From: Litorivita sp050633545
GTDB taxonomy: Bacteria > Pseudomonadota > Alphaproteobacteria > Rhodobacterales > Rhodobacteraceae
DNA length: 64,000 nucleotides
Assembly (NCBI GenBank): GCA_050633545.1
Contig: JBOEGS010000006.1
Span: forward strand, 318,845-382,844
Direction: 5' to 3'
In this document: positions 1-7,756 of the stretch, in pieces
Position numbering within the stretch: position 1 is the stretch's first letter
Layout of the letters: each line of letters begins with the position of its first letter
Notes under the pieces: model-generated
Told to the model about the DNA's origin: nothing
Databases searched by the model: none
The model's input: only the letters and a program-made list of their open reading frames with translations
Position numbers and translations under genes: made by a program

Positions 1-226
1 ACAGGGACATGCCGTCAGAGGTGCCAAGGTCGGGGTGGTGGCAGGTGACGCAAGCGATGTTGCGATTGCCCGACAGCACCGGATCAAAGAACAGATCACG
101 GCCCAGCAGCACGGAATTGATATTGAGAGTGGGGAAGTCCGAATGGGTCACCGGCTTCGGTATGTCATTGGCCAGTGAGAGGCTGGCCTGGAGGGACATG
201 ATGACGGCGGTGACCCATATTCGCAT
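1..226 (-). CDS. Di-haem cytochrome c peroxidase family protein (5' part only)
   Basis: Reading leftward from an ATG at 226 gives 75 codons with no stop before the window edge, so only the N-terminus is present. It opens with a Sec signal peptide (about residues 1-19, ending SLSLA before ND), then LGRDLFFDPVLSGN and a haem-binding CVTCH at residues 59-63 followed by HPDLGTSDG. That order (LGR-LFFD-LS-N, CxxCH) is the N-terminal haem domain of the MauG/bacterial cytochrome c peroxidase family, a periplasmic peroxidase. The substrate and second haem domain lie outside the window. No strong ribosome binding site is visible before the ATG. Confidence 0.8.
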   Translation of the reverse strand, partial: MRIWVTAVIMSLQASLSLANDIPKPVTHSDFPTLNINSVLLGRDLFFDPVLSGNRNIACVTCHHPDLGTSDGMSL

Positions 227-445
227 GGCGATAGTTAACTTCTGTTATCGCCCCTGACACTCTTCTAACAAAACCAAATGGGGCAGGAAAGTGGCATTGT
301 CCAAAACAGATTGGAACAAATTTGGAAACGAAGCGCTAATGCCCATAAAAAATTGGGTTTTGAAATGCTAAAATTTTCTATAGTTTTGATTTTCATGGGC
401 TGATTTTTGCCCGAATTGGGCGGATTTCAGCGTGATTTGGGGCAA

Positions 446-479
446 ATCGGGCGGCGCAATTGCCCCGCACGCGCCCGAT
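446..479. terminator. Inverted repeat downstream of enoyl-CoA hydratase
   Basis: ATCGGGCG at 446-453 pairs with CGCCCGAT at 472-479, about 20 bases past the stop of the minus-strand hydratase gene. There is no clear T-run, so terminator function is only inferred. The rest of 227-499 is AT-rich spacer in which I see no gene. Confidence 0.3.
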
Positions 480-499
480 TGCGCCCAAATTGCGGCGCG

Positions 500-1285
500 C
501 TATTGGCTCCAGTCGGGGGCGCGTTTTTCCAAGAAGGCTTGGATGCCCTCATCGGTATCGGCATCGAGCATATTCTCGACCATGACGGCGCCGGTATAGG
601 CATAGGCCTCCTTGGTGGGCAGGGCGGCTTGGGTGTAAAAGGCCTCTTTGCCGATTTTAACCGCGGCTTTGAGCTTGCTGGCGACGGTTTGTGCCAGTTC
701 CATCGTCTCGGCGGCGAGGTCGTCGGCGGGCACGGCGCGGTTGATCAACCCGATCTCGATGGCACGGTCGGTCAAGATAAAGGCGCCGGTCGAGAGCATT
801 TCAAACGCTTGTTTGCGTGGCACGTTGCGGGTGAGGGCGACCATCGGCGTGGAACAAAACAGACCGATGTTGACGCCGTTGACCCCGAACCGCGTGCCTT
901 TGGCGGCGACGGCCATATCGCATGTCGCAACCAATTGGCATCCGGCGGCGGTGGCGATGCCGTGGACTTCGGCGATCACAGGTTGGGGCAGGGACTGGAT
1001 GCGCGCCATAAGCGCCCCGCAGCGGCCGAACAGATCGGCAAAATAGGCCGCGCCCTTATCCTCGGCGCTGCGCCCTGCTTGCATCTCTTTGAGGTCGTGA
1101 CCGGCGCAGAAGGCTTTGCCATTTCCAGCCAGAATCACGGCGCGGATGCTGTCGTCTGCGGCAATGCGCTCAAAGCTGTCGTGCAGATCGGCGAGCATCG
1201 CATCGCTCAGCGCATTGAGCTTTTCAGGGGTGTTGAGCACCAATCGCGCCACCGCGCCCGTGTCGTGACGTTCTACAATTGCCAT
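500..1285 (-). CDS. Enoyl-CoA hydratase/isomerase family protein
   Basis: A 261-residue crotonase-fold protein, the usual single-domain length. The start at MAIVERHDTGA is chosen over the longer frame because GGAGGAG lies 9 bases upstream. Visible family signatures are the first oxyanion-hole segment around AFCAGHDLKEM (residues about 57-67) and the second around HGIATAAGCQLVATCDMAVA, followed by ATRFGVNGVNIGLFCS-type active-site loop residues. It should hydrate or isomerise acyl-CoA thioesters in the cytoplasm, in fatty-acid or amino-acid breakdown. The exact substrate cannot be read from sequence. It is divergent from a thioesterase gene only 56 bases away, so the two probably share a promoter region and perhaps a pathway. 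Confidence 0.88.
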   Translation of the reverse strand: MAIVERHDTGAVARLVLNTPEKLNALSDAMLADLHDSFERIAADDSIRAVILAGNGKAFCAGHDLKEMQAGRSAEDKGAAYFADLFGRCGALMARIQSLPQPVIAEVHGIATAAGCQLVATCDMAVAAKGTRFGVNGVNIGLFCSTPMVALTRNVPRKQAFEMLSTGAFILTDRAIEIGLINRAVPADDLAAETMELAQTVASKLKAAVKIGKEAFYTQAALPTKEAYAYTGAVMVENMLDADTDEGIQAFLEKRAPDWSQ

Positions 1286-1341
1286 CTTGTTATCTCCTCC
1301 GGTTGCGGGAACTCTAGCAACCTGCATAGAGGGAGGAAAGC

Positions 1342-1779
1342 ATGACGAACGAGACAAGACCCGTGGTGATGGACGCGCAGGCGCTCAAAGCCTTTTTGGT
1401 CGAGGTGTTTCCGCAGGTGCACGAAGATTTCGCCATTGACGAGGTTGCGCCGATGGAGATCACCGTGCGGCTGAAGACCGCCGAGCGGCACCTGCGCCCT
1501 GGGGGCACCGTGTCGGGGCCGTCAATGTTCGGATTGGCCGATGTGGCGGTCTATTTGGGGATTTTGTCTATGATCGGGCCAAAGGCCCTGACCGTGACGA
1601 CCAATTGTTCGATCGATTTCATGCGCAAACCGGTGGCCAATGCCGATTTGATCGGCAAGTGCAAGCTGCTCAAACTTGGCCGCGCTTTGGCGGTGGGAGA
1701 CGTGCTTTTGTATTCCGAAGGGATGGATGCGCCGGTGGCGCGTGCGACTTTGACATATTCGATCCCGCCAAGGGATTGA
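1342..1779 (+). CDS. PaaI-type hotdog-fold acyl-CoA thioesterase
   Basis: A 145-residue single hotdog domain. The segment RPGGTVSGPSMFGLADVAVY (residues about 53-72) matches the PaaI/YbgC-like GG-x-xG-PxxxALADxA core, and the C-terminal half (DFMRKPVANADLIGKCKLLKLGR) matches the strand that carries the CoA-binding Arg/Lys. It should hydrolyse acyl- or aryl-CoA thioesters. AGGGAGGAAAGC precedes the ATG. It sits head-to-head with the enoyl-CoA hydratase gene, suggesting linked acyl-CoA metabolism. Substrate unknown. Confidence 0.8.
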   Translation: MTNETRPVVMDAQALKAFLVEVFPQVHEDFAIDEVAPMEITVRLKTAERHLRPGGTVSGPSMFGLADVAVYLGILSMIGPKALTVTTNCSIDFMRKPVANADLIGKCKLLKLGRALAVGDVLLYSEGMDAPVARATLTYSIPPRD

Positions 1780-1860
1780 AAGGCACTCCGATTTGTGGGG
1801 TATTTTGATACCTAATTTATAAGCCATTGTTTTTGCGTTGATAATTTGCGATTAACGCGC

Positions 1861-1888
1861 TTGACCTGCGCATTGGCGTCTATATAAC
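1861..1888 (+). promoter_or_regulatory. Sigma-70-type promoter for rplM-rpsI
   Basis: TTGACC at 1861-1866 and TATAAC at 1883-1888 are separated by 16 bases, and the putative transcript starts about 60 bases before the rplM ATG. This is the clearest promoter in the first 5 kb. Confidence 0.6.
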
Positions 1889-1955
1889 CCGCCCATCACA
1901 TTTGAGGTGGGGGGTGACCCTTACCGCTCCACTAAAACTCAAGGGTAATCCTGCC

Positions 1956-2417
1956 ATGAAAACTTTCTCTGCGACACCGGCAGATATCGACAAGAAATGG
2001 ATCCTGATCGACGCCGAAGGCGTTGTTTTGGGTCGTCTTGCTTCGATCATCGCCATGCGCCTGCGCGGTAAGCACAAGGCCACGTTCACGCCGCATATGG
2101 ACATGGGTGACAATGTCATCGTGATCAATGCCGACAAAATCCAGCTGACCGGCAAGAAGCGCGCCGAAAAGCAATACTACTGGCACACAGGCCATCCGGG
2201 CGGCATCAAGAGCCGCACCGCCGATGACATCCTGACCGGTGCACACCCCGAGCGTGTCGTGACCGCCGCGGTCAAGCGCATGCTGCCGGGCAACCGTCTG
2301 AGCCGTAAGGTGATGACCAACCTGCGCGTTTATGCTGGCGCCGAGCACCCCCATGAGGCGCAAGCCCCTGAAGTGCTGGACGTCAAATCCATGAACTCCA
2401 AGAACACGCGGAGCTAA
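1956..2417 (+). CDS. rplM: 50S ribosomal protein L13
   Basis: A 153-residue protein matching L13 along its whole length: KWILIDAEGVVLGRLAS near the N-terminus, GDNVIVINADKIQLTGKK in the middle, and PERVVTAAVKRMLPGNRLSR with YAGAEHPHEAQ-P near the end. The start at MKTFSATPADIDKKW gives the normal length, and AAGGGTAAT lies upstream; the frame stays open 18 codons further upstream but that stretch covers the leader. L13 binds 23S rRNA early in 50S assembly. It forms a two-gene operon with rpsI, three bases downstream. Confidence 0.97.
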   Translation: MKTFSATPADIDKKWILIDAEGVVLGRLASIIAMRLRGKHKATFTPHMDMGDNVIVINADKIQLTGKKRAEKQYYWHTGHPGGIKSRTADDILTGAHPERVVTAAVKRMLPGNRLSRKVMTNLRVYAGAEHPHEAQAPEVLDVKSMNSKNTRS

Positions 2418-2420
2418 GAA

Positions 2421-2912
2421 ATGGCTGATCAAATCAATTCCCTTGAAGAGCTGCAAGGCGCCGTGACCGAAACCGCAGCGGTTTCCGTCGAGGATCTGAC
2501 CCCGCGCGAGCCGGTGCGTGATGCGCTTGGCCGTGCCTATGCAACCGGCAAACGTAAAGACGCGGTTGCCCGCGTTTGGATCAAGCCGGGCTCCGGCAAG
2601 GTCACTGTGAACGGCAAAGAGCAAGATACCTATTTTGCCCGCCCCGTTTTGCAAATGATCCTGCGCCAGCCCTTCACCGTTGCCGGTGTTGAAGGCGAGT
2701 TCGACGTTGTTGCCACCGTCAAAGGCGGCGGTCTTTCGGGCCAAGCCGGTGCGGTCAAGCACGGCATCTCGAAAGCGCTGCAGCTTTATGAACCCTCCTT
2801 GCGTGGCGCTTTGAAAGCCGCTGGCTTCCTGACCCGCGACAGCCGCGTTGTCGAGCGTAAGAAATACGGTAAGCGCAAGGCGCGTCGTAGCTTCCAGTTC
2901 TCGAAGCGTTAA
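2421..2912 (+). CDS. rpsI: 30S ribosomal protein S9
   Basis: A 163-residue protein with an acidic N-terminal extension of about 35 residues, common in alphaproteobacteria, followed by the canonical S9 body from YATGKRKDAVARVWIKPGSGK and ending KKYGKRKARRSFQFSKR. The basic C-terminal tail of S9 reaches the P-site tRNA on the 30S subunit. Its GGAG ribosome binding site lies inside the last codons of rplM, so the two genes are translated in tandem. Tandem hairpins follow the stop. Confidence 0.97.
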   Translation: MADQINSLEELQGAVTETAAVSVEDLTPREPVRDALGRAYATGKRKDAVARVWIKPGSGKVTVNGKEQDTYFARPVLQMILRQPFTVAGVEGEFDVVATVKGGGLSGQAGAVKHGISKALQLYEPSLRGALKAAGFLTRDSRVVERKKYGKRKARRSFQFSKR

Positions 2913-2942
2913 TCTGGACACTCCAGAGGCATTTGATCTTCG

Positions 2943-2969
2943 AAAGGGCTCGCATTTGCGGGCCCTTTT
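2943..2969 (+). terminator. Rho-independent terminator of rplM-rpsI
   Basis: AAAGGGC at 2943-2949 pairs with GCCCTTT at 2962-2968, with further pairing inside (CGC/GCG) and a short T-run. It starts 31 bases after the rpsI stop. Confidence 0.75.
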
Positions 2970-3016
2970 GCGTTGGGGCGCTTCGGGGGGATTTGCAAAC
3001 CGGGTTTTGCACATGC

Positions 3017-3043
3017 AAAGGGCCGCTCGTTGAGCGGCCCTTT
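3017..3043. terminator. Second perfect hairpin after rpsI
   Basis: AAAGGGCCGCTC at 3017-3028 and GAGCGGCCCTTT at 3032-3043 form a perfect 12-bp stem with a three-base loop. The flanking A and T runs make it usable from either strand. It backs up the first terminator. Confidence 0.65.
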
Positions 3044-3098
3044 CATCATCGAACGCCTTTGGCCCGAGGGAAGCAGACCATTGGCATTCGCCAAGCAA

Positions 3099-3122
3099 AG
3101 CCCACGCGCTGTGGCGCGGGCT
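3099..3122 (-). terminator. Terminator of the porin-like gene
   Basis: AGCCC at 3099-3103 pairs with GGGCT at 3118-3122 with an inner GCG/CGC stem. Read on the minus strand it ends GGGCTTTG, 24 bases after the porin stop. Confidence 0.5.
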
Positions 3123-3145
3123 AAAACACTTGGGTCTGCCGAGCC

Positions 3146-3775
3146 TTAGCCGCCCAAAAGGCCGACTTCAAAGGCCAAGGACAGCGAGAATGTGCCGTCG
3201 CCATCGGTCGCGTCCTCATAAACAAACTCGACGCCGACGCTATCGGTAATGGAGTAGCCAAGGCCGACCTCGCCATAGTTGTTCGCATCAGAGGTGCCGA
3301 CCATGCCCCAAATATAGAGCGTGTCGGTGATATCGGTGCTCAGAGAGACTTCGGCAAATGTGTCGCCGGAATCGACGTCAGCCTCGATGTAGAAGGTGCC
3401 ATCGGTGCCAGGGGCGATTTCAGTGCCAAGCTCAAGGCCGATACCGGTGCTTTGGTAGCCGCCATCCGACAGGAAATATCCGATGGCCGAGATGTCATAG
3501 GACAGCTTGCCGACTTCGCCGCCATATCCGAGGCTCAGCTCGTATTCGAAATCATCGGTGGGGTCCTCGTAAAGCGTGCCGACCCAAAGCCCCGCGTGGA
3601 AGCCTTGCGTGGCAAATTCAACAAAGGCTTCAACGGTGCTGGAGGTATGGCCGATCGAATCGTCAAAGCCGAAATTGACAGCACCGCCTGCGGTCACGGT
3701 TGCTTCTGCTGCCGCAGCCATGGGCATTGCGAGGGTGGCGGCCAGAACGGCCGCGGGAAGGAAGGTTTTGTTCAT
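3146..3775 (-). CDS. Small outer-membrane beta-barrel porin, TorF/Gcw_chp-like
   Basis: 209 residues with a cleavable signal peptide (hydrophobic stretch ending MPMAAAAEA). The mature part is acidic, rich in Gly, Ser, Thr and Tyr, and alternates hydrophobic and polar residues as in beta-strands (AVNFGFDDS, HAGLWVGTLYED, YELSLGYGGEV, GEVGLGYSITDSV). It ends in alternating aromatic or hydrophobic residues (FSLSLAFEVGLL). The GLWVGT and SLGYGGEVGKLSYDISAIGYF patterns resemble the TorF/TIGR02001 putative porins common in this group. It should sit in the outer membrane; the transported solute is unknown. It is a single gene with its own terminator. Confidence 0.65.
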   Translation of the reverse strand: MNKTFLPAAVLAATLAMPMAAAAEATVTAGGAVNFGFDDSIGHTSSTVEAFVEFATQGFHAGLWVGTLYEDPTDDFEYELSLGYGGEVGKLSYDISAIGYFLSDGGYQSTGIGLELGTEIAPGTDGTFYIEADVDSGDTFAEVSLSTDITDTLYIWGMVGTSDANNYGEVGLGYSITDSVGVEFVYEDATDGDGTFSLSLAFEVGLLGG

Positions 3776-3973
3776 CTCTGTCGTCCCGAAATGTTGTGCA
3801 CTTGACGCGCATGTATCGAAAACGCCCTGAAACCCCGGAAATGGGGCGAGGACGCATTGGGGCGGCTGGCGGATGGCTGGCTCTCACCCTCATTTTTTTG
3901 CTATTTCGGGCGGTGGGTTCTGTCGATGCGAGACTGATCTTTGACCGGTCCAAACCTACCGCCGCAACAAAAT

Positions 3974-3999
3974 GAGGCAGCCCTGTCATAGGCTGCCTC
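3974..3999 (-). terminator. Terminator of the chemoreceptor operon
   Basis: GAGGCAGCC at 3974-3982 pairs with GGCTGCCTC at 3991-3999. Read on the minus strand it is followed by ATTTTG, about 45 bases past the receptor stop codon. Confidence 0.6.
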
Positions 4000-4040
4000 G
4001 AAATTGTTCTCAATATGATTGTGGCGCGGGGCGAAATTAT

Positions 4041-5792
4041 CTAGCTGGCCTTGCGCGGTCGGCGCGCAGTCCGGGCGTTGTCCCATTCGGCTTGATCCGC
4101 GCCGTCGTCCATTTCCACGCGGAACCGTCCGGTCAGCGCAGCAAGGGCTTTGGCATTGTCCGAAAGCTTGGTGTTGGCTGCCATGGTTTCTTCGAACATC
4201 GCGGCGTTGCGCTGCGTGACGTGGTCAAGATCCTTGATCGCCGTGTTCACATTGCTCAATTCGCTCGATTGGCGTTCGGTCGAAGTGGCAATAGTTTGCA
4301 TGCCTTGCGCAATTTCTTCGACGGAGGATTTGATTTCGTCCAAGGCTTTGCCTGTGCGTTTGACCAATTCCACCCCGCCCGTAATCTGTTCGGAGGAGGT
4401 GTTGATCAAGGCGTCGATCTCTCTTGCGGCATCCGAGGAGCGCGCGGCCAAGGCCCGCACTTCGGTCGCCACGACGGCAAAACCGCGCCCTGCCTCGCCT
4501 GCGCGGGCGGCTTCGACACCGGCATTGAGCGCCAAGAGGTTGGTTTGGAAAGCAATTTCGTCAATGACGGTGATGATTTTGCGCACCTCGGCAGAGGAGG
4601 ACACGATTTCATCCATCGCGCCAATGGCTTCGCCCATCACCTCGCCGCCGTGGTGGGCCTTGTCGCGTGCGCCCTCGGTTTGCGTGCGGGCACGTTCGGC
4701 ATCGCTTGAGACGACATTGACCAGATCGGTCAAGCCGCCCAACGAATTGGCGATGCCGGTCAAAGTGTTGGCTTGGTGCTCTGTGCGGGTCGAAAGCTCT
4801 TCGGCTGCAGTGGCGATCTCGCCCGATTGGGTTTGGATCGAACCGGTTTGGTGCATGATATCTTGCATGACTTCGGCGATACGCTCGACGGCCGCATTAT
4901 AGGCCCGCGCGCCTTCTTCGAAGGCCTCTGGCATATCTTCGGTCAGCCGGACCGTCATGTCGCCCTCGGCGAGGCGCTCGAGTTTGGAAATCAAGATGGT
5001 CATGGCAAAGCGCGATTCTTCCGTGTGGCGTTGGCGCTGCGCGGTGTTTTCGGCCTCTGCGGCACGTGTGGCGGCGGCGCCGTCTTCGGCCGCTTTGCGC
5101 GCGGTTTCGGCCTCGTCACGGGCCATGGCAGCAGCGGCGGTCGCGGCTTCGGCCTCTTTGAGGGCGGCTTCGGCGCGGGTCTTCTCGGTTTCGGCTTCGG
5201 CCAGTGCGGCTTTGGCTTTGGCAGCGGCCTCTTCCACCTCTTGCTGGCGCGCCTCGTCCGCGCGTTGCAATCGCACGCGGGTGCGAATGGCAAAGGCCAG
5301 TGCGGCTGTTTCAAGCACAACAATCACCGCGTGAAACCCAGTCCGGCCGATGTTGAAGGCCAGATCAGTCGTGGGGTAAACCATCGCAGGCAGCAAGAAG
5401 GTCAGCGCCAGATGATGCAGGGCGATGGTGCCTGCGGCAAACAAAAGGGCGGTCAGGCCGGCGGTCATCACAAGCATCGCCAGCACGGCGAAATAGACCA
5501 TATGCATGTCGATTTGCATCGGGTGACCCATCAGCGCGGCATTGAGAACAATCGCCTGTCCGGTCAAAGCCTGCGCTACGGCAATGCGCCCTGCGCGCCC
5601 TTGCATTCTAAGGCCAGCGAGGCCGACGATGCCAAACAATATCGCGCCGATGACGGTAATGGTGACATTGCTTTGCACAAGCCACCCAGCCGCGATCACA
5701 GGGATCGCGGATCCAACCGAGAGCAGGCCAAGAATACGAACGGCTTGGGCGCGCGATTGTTCGAAATCGCTCATGGGGTTACTCTTAATCAT
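4041..5792 (-). CDS. Methyl-accepting chemotaxis protein with multi-span membrane sensor
   Basis: 583 residues. Residues about 15-170 form roughly six membrane spans with almost no periplasmic domain and contain conserved-looking histidines (HPMQIDMHMVYF, IALHHLALTFLLPAMVYP). Next come a long Ala/Glu coiled coil (about 180-280), a HAMP-like linker (LERLAEGDMTVRL) and the methyl-accepting domain with the signature tip EIAFQTNLLALNAGVEAARA. The C-terminus is basic with no pentapeptide tether. The receptor should signal through CheA/CheW. The start MIKSNPMSDFEQ is chosen because its ATG overlaps the upstream stop (ATGA) behind GGAG; an in-frame ATG six codons on is an alternative. No che genes are in the window. 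Confidence 0.9.
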   Translation of the reverse strand: MIKSNPMSDFEQSRAQAVRILGLLSVGSAIPVIAAGWLVQSNVTITVIGAILFGIVGLAGLRMQGRAGRIAVAQALTGQAIVLNAALMGHPMQIDMHMVYFAVLAMLVMTAGLTALLFAAGTIALHHLALTFLLPAMVYPTTDLAFNIGRTGFHAVIVVLETAALAFAIRTRVRLQRADEARQQEVEEAAAKAKAALAEAETEKTRAEAALKEAEAATAAAAMARDEAETARKAAEDGAAATRAAEAENTAQRQRHTEESRFAMTILISKLERLAEGDMTVRLTEDMPEAFEEGARAYNAAVERIAEVMQDIMHQTGSIQTQSGEIATAAEELSTRTEHQANTLTGIANSLGGLTDLVNVVSSDAERARTQTEGARDKAHHGGEVMGEAIGAMDEIVSSSAEVRKIITVIDEIAFQTNLLALNAGVEAARAGEAGRGFAVVATEVRALAARSSDAAREIDALINTSSEQITGGVELVKRTGKALDEIKSSVEEIAQGMQTIATSTERQSSELSNVNTAIKDLDHVTQRNAAMFEETMAANTKLSDNAKALAALTGRFRVEMDDGADQAEWDNARTARRPRKAS

Positions 5793-6082
5793 AGGTCTAC
5801 TCCGCAAATTTGGGCGATGAGGCGGGCGTCGCTTACCCCCCATGCTCCGGCACGTCGCACAGAGGCGATAAAATCGGGGCCGCCATCGGCCATGGTTGCC
5901 ATCGGGGCCTGCAGCACGCCAATCGGGCGCCCGCCTGCCTTTTCGACGAGACGGGCGCCATCCGTCCAAGGGCTATGCAATACCATGACCACCCCCTGCG
6001 CGGGCGCAGGTTGAAGCAGCAGCATCGCTGGCGCGATACCAAGAGACAAAAGCCAGATAGAAAGGGACAAGAAAAACCGCAT
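5789..6082 (-). CDS. Small exported protein coupled to the chemoreceptor
   Basis: 97 residues. A signal peptide (MRFFLSLSIWLLSLGIAPAMLL, cleavage probably near PAPAQG) precedes a compact domain with GGRPIGVLQAPMATMADG, DFIASVRRAGAWGVSDARLIAQICG. I do not recognise a named family. AAGGTGG precedes the ATG, and the stop codon overlaps the start of the chemoreceptor gene (ATGA), so the two are translationally coupled. The arrangement suggests a periplasmic partner or regulator of the receptor, which itself has almost no periplasmic domain. That role is inference. Confidence 0.7.
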   Translation of the reverse strand: MRFFLSLSIWLLSLGIAPAMLLLQPAPAQGVVMVLHSPWTDGARLVEKAGGRPIGVLQAPMATMADGGPDFIASVRRAGAWGVSDARLIAQICGVDL

Positions 6083-6203
6083 GGCACCACCTTTGAATTA
6101 GGTAGATGTCATGTGTGGCTTAAGGGCGGCTTAAAGTTTCAATTTGAACAGATGCAAATATACAGATCTGGGGGCGGTGTCGTTACGTCAATGATGGCGC
6201 CGC

Positions 6204-6824
6204 TCAACTGTCGGGCGCGATCAATCCCAGCCCGCGCAAGTAGATGCCGATGCCGCTTTCCAACAGGTCTTCGGGCGGGAAGGGGCTTTGGCTGCCGGGG
6301 CTGTTGCGGGCGAAAAGCTCGACCACGCCGTGGGACATCGCCCAGATATGGGCCGAGAACATCGCGGCGGGGGGGCGTTTTTCGGGCGGGATATGTTGCG
6401 ACAGCTCTTGCGCTGCGCGCTCCATGACGCCGCGCGCGCGGTTCGACGCGGCGGCCAGTTCGGGCGTGCGGTTCACCGAAATGCCGCTTTCGAACATCGA
6501 GATATAATGGCCGGGGTATTTGCGCGCAAAGGCCAGATAGGCGCGCCCTGTCGCCTCGAAGGCCGCCAGAGCCGAGGGCTGGCCGCTGTCGAAAGCAAAT
6601 TGCATGACGTCGGCAAAGATTTCATATCCTTGCTTGGCGGCCTCGGCGATCAGGTCCTCGCGCCCCTCGAAATGGCGATAGACGGCGGCAGGCGTGACCC
6701 CCGCCTGTTTGGCGGCTTCGGACAGGGTAAATCCGGTCGGCCCTTTGGCCTCGATCAGCCCGAGAGCCGCCTCGACCAAAGCCTGACGCAGGTTGCCGTG
6801 GTGATATCCGCGCTTCTTAGGCAT
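6204..6824 (-). CDS. TetR/AcrR-family transcriptional regulator
   Basis: 206 residues. The N-terminal helix-turn-helix is clear: residues about 10-60 read HHGNLRQALVEAALGLIEAKG, FTLSEAAKQAGVTPAAVYRHF, then REDLIAEAAKQGYE. The C-terminal part contains SAHIWAMSHGVVELFAR, as in the WHG subgroup of TetR ligand-binding domains. The start at MPKKRGYHHGN lies inside the last codons of ppk2 (8-base overlap), giving normal TetR length. Its position as the promoter-distal partner of ppk2 suggests co-transcription. Target genes and ligand are unknown. Confidence 0.88.
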   Translation of the reverse strand: MPKKRGYHHGNLRQALVEAALGLIEAKGPTGFTLSEAAKQAGVTPAAVYRHFEGREDLIAEAAKQGYEIFADVMQFAFDSGQPSALAAFEATGRAYLAFARKYPGHYISMFESGISVNRTPELAAASNRARGVMERAAQELSQHIPPEKRPPAAMFSAHIWAMSHGVVELFARNSPGSQSPFPPEDLLESGIGIYLRGLGLIAPDS

Positions 6825-7686
6825 CCCAGATATCGGGCCCCCCGCAAATCTTGGGGTCGAGGGCTGCGAGGGCTTTTTCGTCCTTATGGGCGTAGTCAAT
6901 GCCCGACAAAAGCAAGCGCAGGGCCGCCAGCCGCGCGCGGCGTTTGTCGTCGGAGCGGATCACATGCCACGGGCTTTGATCCGTATGGGTGCGCGCGAAA
7001 GTTTCTCGAATGGCGGCGCTGTAATCCTCCCATTTTTTGAGGCCTTCGACGTCAATCCAGCTCAGTTTCCAATGTTTCAACGGGTCGCTTTCGCGTTCAA
7101 GAAAGCGGCGCAATTGTTCGGCGCGCCCGACATTGAGCCAGATTTTCACAAGGTGGATGCCCTCATCGACGAGCATCCGTTCGAAATCGGGGGTTTGGCG
7201 GAAGAAATGCTCGCGCTGATCAGGGGTGCAAAAGCCGAACACATGTTCGACTACGCCGCGGTTATACCAGCTGCGATCAAAGGCGACAATTTCGCCGCCC
7301 GAGGGCAGGTGGTCGATATAGCGTTGGAAATACCATTGGGTCATTTCGGTTTCGCTGGGCTTGGGCAGGGCGACGACCCGCGCGCCGCGAGGATTAAGAT
7401 TCTCGCGTAAGCGCTTGATCGTGCCGCCTTTTCCGGCGGCGTCACGTCCCTCAAATACCACGGCAATACGGGCGCCGCTGTCTTTGGCCCAACTTTGCAA
7501 CTTCACCATTTCGATTTGCAAAGCTTTCATCTCCGCCTCATAGGCGCGGCGCTTCATGCGTTCGGAATGGGGGTAATCGGGGCTGAGGATATCGTCTTTG
7601 TCACTGCGGCGAATGGCATTGCGGATCGGGTCGGGTGCGCCGGTTTTGTAAAAGGCGCTGATCGCGCCATCAAAGGGCAAATCCAT
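6817..7686 (-). CDS. ppk2: Polyphosphate kinase 2 (PPK2 family)
   Basis: 289 residues, one PPK2 domain. The Walker A motif is FEGRDAAGKGGTIKR, the lid Arg segment follows RENLNPRGARVVALPKPSE, and Walker B is IVAFDRSWYNRGVVEHV. The body ends in the expected DDKRRARLAALRLLLS helix. PPK2 enzymes transfer phosphate between polyphosphate and nucleoside di- or monophosphates in the cytoplasm; the one-domain length fits class I (NDP phosphorylation), but class is not certain. AAGGAG lies eight bases before the ATG. It overlaps the TetR gene downstream. Confidence 0.93.
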   Translation of the reverse strand: MDLPFDGAISAFYKTGAPDPIRNAIRRSDKDDILSPDYPHSERMKRRAYEAEMKALQIEMVKLQSWAKDSGARIAVVFEGRDAAGKGGTIKRLRENLNPRGARVVALPKPSETEMTQWYFQRYIDHLPSGGEIVAFDRSWYNRGVVEHVFGFCTPDQREHFFRQTPDFERMLVDEGIHLVKIWLNVGRAEQLRRFLERESDPLKHWKLSWIDVEGLKKWEDYSAAIRETFARTHTDQSPWHVIRSDDKRRARLAALRLLLSGIDYAHKDEKALAALDPKICGGPDIWDA

Positions 7687-7756
7687 GTGCCTCTCCTTTA
7701 TGTCTTGGGCCAGTATGGCAAGGGCAAGAGGGATGCGCAATCGCTCCGGCGCGGGG

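Noticed and set aside
239..275. Irr box in front of the cytochrome peroxidase gene
   Set aside because: Only one half (TTAGAA) is present and the other half does not match.
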